Source: Streptomyces sp. CB01373 (GTDB taxonomy: Bacteria; Actinomycetota; Actinomycetes; Streptomycetales; Streptomycetaceae). Taken from it: 64,000 nucleotides of DNA. The position numbers and the translations under genes are program-made. The DNA lies in assembly GCF_002803075.1 (NCBI RefSeq), contig NZ_NNBK01000009.1, positions 225,704 through 289,703 on the forward strand. Direction: 5' to 3'. Within the stretch, counting starts at the first letter, position 1, and the number at the start of each line of letters is the position of its first letter. The notes under the pieces are model-generated. The model searched no databases. It worked only from the letters and a program-made list of their open reading frames with translations, and was not told where the DNA came from. Below, piece by piece: positions 33,338 to 41,349 of this stretch.

Positions 33338-36300
33338 ATGCAGATCCGGCTGACCGTCGTAGATCCGCTGGGCCCGCCCTCCCCCACGGTCTCGGCCTCG
33401 CAGGAGCGAGGCGGCCACCCACCGGCGCGCGACCTCGCCGCGCGTTGCGACGTACTGGTCACGGCGCCCGCCGGCACCGCCCTGGCCGCGGTGGCGGCGG
33501 CGCTGGCCGCGGCGGTCTGCGGCGAGGGGACCTCGGCGTCCGAGCGGGGCGCGTCCGGCGGCCGGGAGCCAGGAGCGGGCCCGGTGGTGCTGTACGCGGG
33601 CGCGGAGCGGCTGGACGCGCAGCGCTGCACGCTCGGCGAGCCCCCGCTGCTCGACGGCGCGGTGCTGTCCCTGGGCGCCCCCGCCGACTCCGAGCCGCAC
33701 CCCGAGCTCGACGACGTGCCGACCCAGCTGCACGTGGTCGCGGGGCCGGACGCGGGCGGGGTGCACCTGCTGCACGGCGGGCAGATCACGGTGGGCCGTT
33801 CCGCCGACGCGGACGTGCCGCTGGACGACCCCGACGTCTCGCGCGTGCACTGCGCGGTGACGGTCGCCCCCGACGGCGGCGTCTCGGTCGCCGACCTGGG
33901 CTCCACCAACGGCACGGTCCTGGGCGGCAGGCCCGTCGGGTCCCGCCCGGTCCGCTTCGCGCCGGGAGCGCTGCTGCGCATCGGCGAGTCGGCCCTGCGC
34001 CTGACACCGGCCGCGGGACCGGACGCCCGCGTACGGACGACACCCGACGGGGAGGGCCATGTGCGGCTCCCCGCCGGGAACACCCCCGCACCCGCCACCA
34101 CCACTTCCGCACACGCGCGCGTACGGGACGGCGTGGGCGACGGCGACGGCAGCGGTGCTCAGGCGGCGGCCACGCGCGCGTACGGCGACGCCGCGGGCCC
34201 GACCGTGACCCACCGGGGAACGTTCGCGCCGCACCCGCCGGAACCCCAGGCGCAGGGGCCCGTCGACCCGACCGTGGTTCCCTCGCAGGCGGGCCCGCCG
34301 CGGATCGAGAGCGGTCAAGGCCCGCACGGCTCGGCGCGGCCGCCCGTGCCCTTCGCCATCACGGCCGACGGCGGCACCGGCGTGCCGCAGGTGCTGCGGC
34401 GGCGCGGCGGACTCGGGGCGTGGGCGCGGCGGCTGACCGGCGGGCGCGGCGAGCAGGCGTCCGAGCGGCGTGGGACGTACGACGGCGGCGCGGCGAACAC
34501 GCGCGCGCAGGACGCGCCCGCGTGGTCCGCCGCGCCGCAGCAGCCGGAGACCTGGCCGGACCCGGCTGCCCTGCTGCTCGCGGCGCTGGGCCCGGGGCCG
34601 CGGCTGTGGGAGCGCGGGCCGGGGCACCCGGAGGCGCTCACCGTGCGGCTCGGCACGGCCGACCGGCCGGCGCCCGACGGCTCGGGACTGCTGCCCGCGG
34701 TCCCCGTCACCGCCGACCTGCGCGAGGTGGGGGCGCTCGGCCTGGCCGGACCGCGCGCCCGTCTGTCGGGGCTGGCCCGCGCGGTGCTCGCCCAGCTCGC
34801 CGCGGCGCACTCCCCCGACACCCTTGAGATCGTGCTGATCAGCGCCGACGGCGGCCGCCCGCTGGAGGAGCGCACCGCCGAGTGGTCCTGGCTCGGCTGG
34901 CTGCCCCACGTCCGCCCGGCCCACGGCCAGGACTGCCGCCTCCTGCTCGCCCACGACCGCGAGCAGGCCGCGGCCCGCACGGACGAACTCCTGCGGCGCG
35001 TCGAGGACCACACGGCGCACCACTCGGACCACACCGCGGACCACTTGGGCGGCGCCCCCGCTTCCGGGACGGACGACGCGCACTCCGGCCCACGGCGGCC
35101 CTCCTGGGCGCTGGACGGAGATCCGGCGGGCGAGCAGGGCTTCGCGGGGCCGTACACCGTGGTGGTCGTGGACGGCGACCCCGGCGGCGCCGCGGCGCGC
35201 GAGGCGGTGGCTCGCCTGGCGCACGACGGCCCGCGGGCCGGGATACACGTGGTGTGTCTCGCCGAGACGACGCCCGCCTCGCCCGCGTCCCCGGTGACGG
35301 ACACCTACGAGTCGGCGTGCGCGGTGTCACCGGGGTTCGGGGAGTGCGGGGCCGTCGCGCTGCTCAGCGGTGACGTGGCGACGGCGTTGCGGCTGATGCG
35401 CGTCGCGGGGCACCCGCCCGCGGCCCGTCCGGACAGCGGGGCCGAGCGGATCCGGCAGCACCCGGACGACCCCCTTCGCGCCCCGCGCGCGGACGCCGGG
35501 GCCCCGGCGGCACGGGCCCCGCACCGCGACCCCATACCCCCCGGCACCGTCGCCGTCGTCGACGCGGTGTCCCTGGCGTGGGCCGAGCGGTTCGCGCGGG
35601 CCCTGGCGCCCTTGCGGACGGACGGGCCCGGAACGGACCGGCCGGCCCGGGTGTCGGCGCCGCTGCCCCTGTCGGCGCGGTTGCTCGACGAGCTGGGGCT
35701 GGCCCGGGCCACCCCGGCCTCGCTCCAGGCCCGCTGGGCGGACGCGGCCGACGACACGGCGGCCCTGGGCGGGCGCGCCTGGACGATACTGGGCGCCGGT
35801 CCGCGTGGGCCGGTCTGCGCCGACCTCGTGGCGGACGGACCGCATCTGCTGATCGAGGGGCCGGCGGGCAGCGGCCGTACGGAACTGCTGCGGTCCGTCG
35901 TCGCCTCGCTCGCCGCCGCCGAGCGCCCCGACCGCCTCGGCATCGTGCTGGTGGACGGCCGGGACGGCACCGGCGCGGGCGGCGGGCACGGGGACGGCCT
36001 GCGGGTCTGCACGGACGTGCCGCACGTGACCACCCACCTCACCGCCAACGATCCCGTCCGTATGCGGGAGTTCGCCCAGTCGCTGAGCGCCGAGCTGAAA
36101 CGCCGGGCCGAACTGGTGGGGCTGACGGACTTCGCCGAGTGGCACACCCGCCGCGAGGTCTCCGGCCGCATCGTCCCCCAACGCACACCGGCATCCTCCG
36201 GCACACCCGGCCCGACCTCGACCTGCACGGGCGCGGCCGACTCCCACACCACGGGCACCTCGCAGCGAGCGACAACACCCCGCAGCGCGTACGAGCCCGG

Positions 36301-37288
36301 CCACAGCGGCGCAGGCACGGCTCACACGGCTCTGCCCGGCCCCAGGACGACCGGCACCCCGCAGCCAGGGGCGGCGCCCCGTGGCACGTACGAGCCCGGC
36401 CACACCAGCACGGGCACGGCCCACACGGCCCCGCCCGGCCCCAGGACAACGGGCGCTGATGCGGCCGGCTCCCACACCGGCACCTCTCAGCAGGGGACGT
36501 CGGCCCGCCGCACGTACGAGCCCGGCCACACCCCCACGGACCCCACCGGCCCAGGCACGGCTCACACGGCTCTGCCCGGCCCCAGGACGACCGGCGCGGA
36601 CGCGGCCCGGGCCGCCCAGCGCGCGGCGGCCGTCCACGGCGCGTTCCCCCCGGGGCACACCGGCACGAGCCCGACCGGACCGGGCGCCGACGGTGCGGGA
36701 GACCTCGACAGCCCGCCCAGTTCGACGATGCGGCTGAGGCCCGCCTCCGCCCGCCGGCAGGCGGAGACCGCGCCGCCGCTGCCCCGGCTGGTGGTGGTCG
36801 TCGACGACCTCGACGCCCTGGTCTCCCCCTCGCTCGGTTCGCCCGGCCGGCCCTCGGCCGGGTCGGTCATCCGCGCGCTGGAGGCGGTGGCCCGCGAGGG
36901 CGAGCGCCTCGGCGTCCACCTGGTGGCGGCCACCACGCCCGGCGGCCGTACGGCGCAGACCGAACCGGCGCGCCGGGCCGCGCTGCGGGTCACGCTGGAC
37001 GCGCCGGCCCAGGGGCTGGACGAGCCGGCGCCCGGACGCGGCCGGCTGGCCTGTGCGGACGGCCGGGTGACGGCGTTCCAGGGCGGCCGCGTCACGGGCC
37101 GTATCCCCCGCACCGCGACCCAGCGCCCCATGGTCGTCCCCCTGGAGTGGCACCGCATGGGCGACCCGCCCACCCGGCGCTCGGTACGGGAGTTGGGCAA
37201 CGGGCCGACGGATCTGGCCCTGCTGGCAAGCGCGTTGGAGCGGGCGGCGCGGGAGGTGTCGGCGGCCCGCGTTCCCTCGTTGCTGTAA
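33338..37288 (+). CDS. FHA-domain FtsK/SpoIIIE-like ATPase
   Basis: 1316 residues from ATG 33338 (MQIRLTVVDP). The N-terminal ubiquitin-like/FHA part has an FHA core (about 130-215) with VGRSADADV, SRVHCAV and GSTNGT, the residues that bind phospho-Thr. A disordered linker follows, then FtsK/EccC-type ATPase modules: a degenerate one (about 450-650), and one with Walker A GPAGSGRTE (near base 35855) and Walker B LVVVVDDLD (near 36790). Between these two motifs is a repeat-rich insertion of about 190 residues. No membrane helix is obvious. It lies divergent from two Ser/Thr kinases, so the FHA domain may read their phosphorylation. ATP motor for export or DNA is a family-level guess. Confidence 0.82.
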   Translation: MQIRLTVVDPLGPPSPTVSASQERGGHPPARDLAARCDVLVTAPAGTALAAVAAALAAAVCGEGTSASERGASGGREPGAGPVVLYAGAERLDAQRCTLGEPPLLDGAVLSLGAPADSEPHPELDDVPTQLHVVAGPDAGGVHLLHGGQITVGRSADADVPLDDPDVSRVHCAVTVAPDGGVSVADLGSTNGTVLGGRPVGSRPVRFAPGALLRIGESALRLTPAAGPDARVRTTPDGEGHVRLPAGNTPAPATTTSAHARVRDGVGDGDGSGAQAAATRAYGDAAGPTVTHRGTFAPHPPEPQAQGPVDPTVVPSQAGPPRIESGQGPHGSARPPVPFAITADGGTGVPQVLRRRGGLGAWARRLTGGRGEQASERRGTYDGGAANTRAQDAPAWSAAPQQPETWPDPAALLLAALGPGPRLWERGPGHPEALTVRLGTADRPAPDGSGLLPAVPVTADLREVGALGLAGPRARLSGLARAVLAQLAAAHSPDTLEIVLISADGGRPLEERTAEWSWLGWLPHVRPAHGQDCRLLLAHDREQAAARTDELLRRVEDHTAHHSDHTADHLGGAPASGTDDAHSGPRRPSWALDGDPAGEQGFAGPYTVVVVDGDPGGAAAREAVARLAHDGPRAGIHVVCLAETTPASPASPVTDTYESACAVSPGFGECGAVALLSGDVATALRLMRVAGHPPAARPDSGAERIRQHPDDPLRAPRADAGAPAARAPHRDPIPPGTVAVVDAVSLAWAERFARALAPLRTDGPGTDRPARVSAPLPLSARLLDELGLARATPASLQARWADAADDTAALGGRAWTILGAGPRGPVCADLVADGPHLLIEGPAGSGRTELLRSVVASLAAAERPDRLGIVLVDGRDGTGAGGGHGDGLRVCTDVPHVTTHLTANDPVRMREFAQSLSAELKRRAELVGLTDFAEWHTRREVSGRIVPQRTPASSGTPGPTSTCTGAADSHTTGTSQRATTPRSAYEPGHSGAGTAHTALPGPRTTGTPQPGAAPRGTYEPGHTSTGTAHTAPPGPRTTGADAAGSHTGTSQQGTSARRTYEPGHTPTDPTGPGTAHTALPGPRTTGADAARAAQRAAAVHGAFPPGHTGTSPTGPGADGAGDLDSPPSSTMRLRPASARRQAETAPPLPRLVVVVDDLDALVSPSLGSPGRPSAGSVIRALEAVAREGERLGVHLVAATTPGGRTAQTEPARRAALRVTLDAPAQGLDEPAPGRGRLACADGRVTAFQGGRVTGRIPRTATQRPMVVPLEWHRMGDPPTRRSVRELGNGPTDLALLASALERAAREVSAARVPSLL
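36290..36620 (+). repeat. Imperfect tandem repeat within the FHA/FtsK-like gene
   Basis: Units begin TACGAGCCCGGCCAC at 36290, 36389 and 36515 (spacing 99 and 126 bp, both multiples of three) and contain the shared block GGCACGGCTCACACGGC or close variants. They encode YEPGH...GTAHTA.PGPRTTG. A partial copy precedes the first unit and another follows the last. Confidence 0.85.
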
Positions 37289-37521
37289 CCGGGCCCCGTT
37301 GCCACCGACAGTTCCGTTGCCGTCATCGGCCCCGCCACCGTCACCAGTCCCACGTCACCGGCTTCCGCCACCGTGATCAGTAGCTGACTCTGCGTCACGA
37401 CGTGGTCACGATCGCCCGGTTGACACCGTGGGCGCCCTTGCCGACTCCCGGACCCCGGCGTACACCAGAGCCCACGGGGCAGCGCTCGGACGTTCGACGA
37501 GAAGCGGAGAACGGGGCAGTC

Positions 37522-38910
37522 ATGCGCAGCACGAGCAGCACCATCCTCAGCCACAGGGCCGCCAGGACCGCGGCGGCCGTCGCCGCGGGAGCACTGGCCC
37601 TCTCCCTCACCGCGTGCGGCGGCGGAAGCGACGACAAGAAGAGCGGCGACGACCAGAGCATGGGCACGAAGCCCGGCGCCGCCGTCACTCTCCCCAAGCT
37701 GGACGGCGCGACTCTGGAGGTCGCCGCCGTGTGGACCGGCGGTGAGCAGAAGAACTTCAAGCAGGTCCTCGCCGAGTTCGAGAAACGCACCGGCGCCAAG
37801 GTCACCTTCGTCCCCGCCCAGGACCCGATCATCAACTTCCTCGGCTCCAAGATCGCGGGCGGCCGGCCGCCGGACGTGGCGCTGCTTCCGCAGCCCGGTG
37901 CCATCAAACAGGCCGTGGACAAGAAATGGGCCAAGCCGCTGGGCCCGGAGGCACAGGCACAGCTCACCAAGAACTACTCGCAGGGCTGGCAGGACATCGG
38001 CAAGGTCGACGGCACGCAGTACGGCGCCTACTACAAGGCCGCCAACAAGTCGCTGATCTGGTACAACGCCAAGGTCTTCGAGGACGCGGGCGCGAGCGAG
38101 CCCAAGACCTGGAAGGACCTGCTGAGCGCCGCGCGGCAGGTCTACGACTCCGGGGTCACCCCGTTCTCCGTGGGCGGCGCCGACGGCTGGACCCTCACCG
38201 ACTGGTTCGAGAACGTCTACCTCTCGCAGGCGGGCCCGGAGAAGTACGACCAGCTCGCCCAGCACAAGATCAAGTGGACGGACCCGTCCGTCAAGGACGC
38301 GCTGACCACGCTCGCCCAGATCTGGTCCAAGAAGGACTACATCGCGGGCGGCCCGGACGGCGCGCTCCAGACCGAGTTCCCGGCCTCGGTGACCCAGACC
38401 TTCACCGGCGGGGACCAGCCGAAGGCCGGCATGGTCTACGAGGGCGACTTCGCCCAGGTCAACATCGGCGAGACCAAGGCCGAGGTGGGCACGGACGCGA
38501 AGGTGTTCCCGTTCCCGGCCGTGGGCTCCACCCCGCCGGTCGTCTCGGGCGGCGACGCGGCCGTGATACTGAAGGACTCCAAGGCGGCCCAGGCCCTGGT
38601 CACCTTCCTGGCCTCGGCGGACGCGGCGACGATCCAGGCGAAGCTCGGCGGCTACCTGTCGCCGAACAAGAACGTGCCCGACTCGGCGTATCCGAACGCG
38701 GTCCAGCAGAAGATCGCCAAGGCGCTGATCGACTCGGGCGACGACTTCCGCTTCGACATGTCCGACCAGGCCCCGCAGGCCTTCGGCGGCACGCCCGGCA
38801 AGGGCGAGTGGAAGGAACTCCAGGACTTCCTGAAGAACCCGTCGGACGTCGCGGGCACCCAGGCGAGGCTGGAGAAGGACGCGGCGGCGGCGTACGGCGG
38901 CGGGAGCTGA
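37522..38910 (+). CDS. ABC sugar importer, substrate-binding lipoprotein
   Basis: 462 residues from ATG 37522. The lipoprotein signal ends in LSLTAC-GGGS (lipobox Cys about residue 32). The mature part is a family 1 solute-binding protein (LEVAAVWTGGEQKNFKQVLAEFEKRTGAKV, later GGDAAVILKDS) like those for alpha-glucosides or other oligosaccharides. It is first gene of an operon with two permeases (7-bp gap). No ATPase gene is included; Streptomyces sugar importers usually share MsiK. Substrate not determinable here. Confidence 0.92.
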   Translation: MRSTSSTILSHRAARTAAAVAAGALALSLTACGGGSDDKKSGDDQSMGTKPGAAVTLPKLDGATLEVAAVWTGGEQKNFKQVLAEFEKRTGAKVTFVPAQDPIINFLGSKIAGGRPPDVALLPQPGAIKQAVDKKWAKPLGPEAQAQLTKNYSQGWQDIGKVDGTQYGAYYKAANKSLIWYNAKVFEDAGASEPKTWKDLLSAARQVYDSGVTPFSVGGADGWTLTDWFENVYLSQAGPEKYDQLAQHKIKWTDPSVKDALTTLAQIWSKKDYIAGGPDGALQTEFPASVTQTFTGGDQPKAGMVYEGDFAQVNIGETKAEVGTDAKVFPFPAVGSTPPVVSGGDAAVILKDSKAAQALVTFLASADAATIQAKLGGYLSPNKNVPDSAYPNAVQQKIAKALIDSGDDFRFDMSDQAPQAFGGTPGKGEWKELQDFLKNPSDVAGTQARLEKDAAAAYGGGS

Positions 38911-38917
38911 TCCGGCG

Positions 38918-40261
38918 ATGGCGCCGGCCACGGCGGCGGGAGCCCCGACGGGTCCCGCCGCGCCCCGTCGTCGCAAGAGCGTGACCGGCACCCGCAGGAC
39001 CGTGGCGGCCCTGTTCCTGCTGCCCGCCCTGGTGCTGCTCGGCGCGCTCGTGGTCTACCCCATCGGGTACTCGGTCGTCCGCAGCTTCTACAACGCCTCC
39101 GGCGACGGATTCGCCGGATTCGACAACTACAAGGCCCTGTTCACCGACGACGGCATCCGCACCGCGCTGAAGAACAACATCGTGTGGGTGGTGTTCGCGC
39201 CCGCGGTCGCCACCGCGCTCGGCCTGGTCTTCGCGGTGCTGACCGAACGGGTGCGCTGGGGAACGGCGTTCAAGCTGGTCGTCTTCATGCCGATGGCGAT
39301 CTCCATGCTGGCGGCCGGGATCATCTTCCGGCTGGTGTACGACCAGGACCCGGACCGGGGCGTCGCCAACGCGGTGTGGGTCGGTGTGCACGACACCTTC
39401 GCGCAGTCCTCGGCGTTCCCGAAGGCCCACCCGGGCCGCGACTCGCCGCTGAGGCCGGACCGGGGCGGCTTCGTCACCTCGGCCACGGTCCGCACCGGCG
39501 AGTGGGTGGCCCTGCCCCTCGTCGGCGTCGCCCCCGACCGGATGCCGAAGAGCGCGAAGAAGGCCGTACAGGCCGAGCCGGAGGCCGGGAAGATCACCGG
39601 CACGGCCTGGCAGGACTTCACGCGCGGCAAGGGCGTCGGGAGGCTCGGCGCGGTCGACCCGCCGGAGTTCGGCTACGCCGGGATGCGGATCGAGGCGGTC
39701 AAGGACGGCAGGGTGGTCGCGTCCACGAAGGCCGCCGACGACGGCACGTTCACACTGCCCGCCCAGGCGGACGGCGCTCGACTGAGGCTTCCGGCCGGCA
39801 ACTTCAAGGCGCCGTACAACGGCGTGGACTGGCTGGGCCCGACGCTGGTGACCCCGGCCATCATCGGGGCGTACGTGTGGATGTGGGCCGGGTTCGCGAT
39901 GGTGCTGATCGCCGCCGGGCTCGCGGGCGTGCCCAGGGAGTTGCTGGAGGCGGCCCGGGTCGACGGCGCCAACGAGTGGCAGGTGTTCCGCAGGGTCACC
40001 GTGCCGCTGCTGGCGCCCGTGCTCGCGGTCGTCGTGGTCACCCTGATGATCAACGTGCTGAAGATCTTCGACCTGGTCTTCATCATCGCCCCGGGCTCCT
40101 CCCAGGACGACGCCAACGTGCTGGCGCTGGAGCTGTACCGCAAGGGCTTCTCGGAGGGTCAACCCGGCATCGCCAGCGCCATCGCGGTGTTCCTGCTGCT
40201 GCTGGTCGTCCCGGTGATGCTGTTCAACATGCGGCGGCTGCGGCGGGAGGTACGGCGATGA
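38918..40261 (+). CDS. MalF-type ABC sugar permease with large loop insertion
   Basis: 447 residues, about 140 longer than the usual family length. TM1 (30-50), TM2 (88-108), TM3 (118-140), then an extra region of about residues 160-300 before the remaining three helices and the EAA loop (ELLEAARVDGANEWQVFRRV). The inserted part includes MRIEAVKDGRVVASTKAADDGTFTLP, which looks like a transthyretin/carboxypeptidase-regulatory type beta-sandwich, and by topology should face outward. E. coli MalF also has a large outward P2 loop that contacts the binding protein. The stop overlaps the next start (ATGA). Confidence 0.9.
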   Translation: MAPATAAGAPTGPAAPRRRKSVTGTRRTVAALFLLPALVLLGALVVYPIGYSVVRSFYNASGDGFAGFDNYKALFTDDGIRTALKNNIVWVVFAPAVATALGLVFAVLTERVRWGTAFKLVVFMPMAISMLAAGIIFRLVYDQDPDRGVANAVWVGVHDTFAQSSAFPKAHPGRDSPLRPDRGGFVTSATVRTGEWVALPLVGVAPDRMPKSAKKAVQAEPEAGKITGTAWQDFTRGKGVGRLGAVDPPEFGYAGMRIEAVKDGRVVASTKAADDGTFTLPAQADGARLRLPAGNFKAPYNGVDWLGPTLVTPAIIGAYVWMWAGFAMVLIAAGLAGVPRELLEAARVDGANEWQVFRRVTVPLLAPVLAVVVVTLMINVLKIFDLVFIIAPGSSQDDANVLALELYRKGFSEGQPGIASAIAVFLLLLVVPVMLFNMRRLRREVRR

Positions 40262-41169
40262 CGGCGCGAGCCGAGAGCCCGGCGGGGACGGCGCCCGTTC
40301 CCGAGGCCGTGGCGGCCGAGCGGTCCCTGGGGGCGCGGCTGGCGGAGGCCGTCAGCGGCGGTGCGGTGCGCGTCTTCCTGATCGTGGTGGGCCTGTTCTG
40401 GCTGGTTCCCACGATCGGCCTGCTGCTGTCGTCGCTGCGTGCGCCCGAGGACATGAGCGCGAGCGGCTGGTGGACGGTCTTCAGCAAGCCCGCGCAGCTC
40501 ACCTTCGGCAGTTACCGGAAACTGCTGGAGAACGGCGACATCACCGACTCCCTGGTGAACACGGTGCTGATCACCGTGCCGGCGACGCTCCTGGTGGTCC
40601 TCGTCGGCTCGCTGGCGGGCTACGCCTTCGCGTGGATGGAGTTCCCCGGCCGGGACTGGTGGTTCCTGGCCGTGGTCGGCCTGCTGGTCGTGCCGGTACA
40701 GGTCGCGCTCATCCCGATCGCCGAACTGTTCGGCAAGCTCGGCCTGTTCGGCACGATCTTCGGGGTGATCCTGTTCCACACGGGCTACGGCCTGCCGTTC
40801 GCGGTGTTCCTGCTGCGGAACTTCTTCGCGGAGATCCCCCGCGAGCTGCTGGAGGCGGCCCGTCTCGACGGCGCCGGTGAACTGCGGCTGTTCGCCCGCG
40901 TGGTGATGCCGCTCGGCGGGCCCGCGATCGCGAGCCTGGGCATCTTCCAGTTCCTGTGGGTGTGGAACGACATGCTGGTCGCGCTGGTGTTCACCAAGTC
41001 CGGCACGCAGCCGATCACGGTCGCCCTCCAGACGCAGGTACGCCAGTTCGGCAACAACATCGACGTCCTGGCGCCCGGGGCGTTCATCTCCATGGTGATC
41101 CCGCTGGCCGTGTTCTTCGCCTTCCAGCGGCAGTTCGTCTCGGGCGTGATGGCGGGCGCGGTCAAGTAG
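40258..41169 (+). CDS. MalG-type ABC sugar permease
   Basis: 303 residues from ATG 40258 with GGGAGG upstream and 4-bp overlap with the preceding permease. Six helices and the EAA motif (ELLEAARLDGAGELRLFARVVMP) are clear. It forms the importer with the binding protein and MalF-type partner. A GC-rich hairpin terminator follows. Confidence 0.95.
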   Translation: MTARAESPAGTAPVPEAVAAERSLGARLAEAVSGGAVRVFLIVVGLFWLVPTIGLLLSSLRAPEDMSASGWWTVFSKPAQLTFGSYRKLLENGDITDSLVNTVLITVPATLLVVLVGSLAGYAFAWMEFPGRDWWFLAVVGLLVVPVQVALIPIAELFGKLGLFGTIFGVILFHTGYGLPFAVFLLRNFFAEIPRELLEAARLDGAGELRLFARVVMPLGGPAIASLGIFQFLWVWNDMLVALVFTKSGTQPITVALQTQVRQFGNNIDVLAPGAFISMVIPLAVFFAFQRQFVSGVMAGAVK

Positions 41170-41188
41170 CGGCGTGCGAGCGGGACTT

Positions 41189-41216
41189 GGGGGCGGGCCG
41201 GCACCGGCCCGCCCCC
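41189..41216 (+). terminator. Terminator of the sugar ABC operon
   Basis: A 12-bp perfect stem (41189-41200 with 41205-41216, GGGGGCGGGCCG) and a 4-nt loop, 20 bp past the permease stop. Confidence 0.8.
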
Positions 41217-41349
41217 GATCCGACACCCGCTCGCAACCGTGTGGCAACCCGCCGGCCGGCAGACCGTCACCCGGAGCCTTTGAACACCGTTTGCTCTTTT
41301 GGGAGTCCGTATGCACACAGCGGACCGAATCAACACAAGAAAGAGCAGA

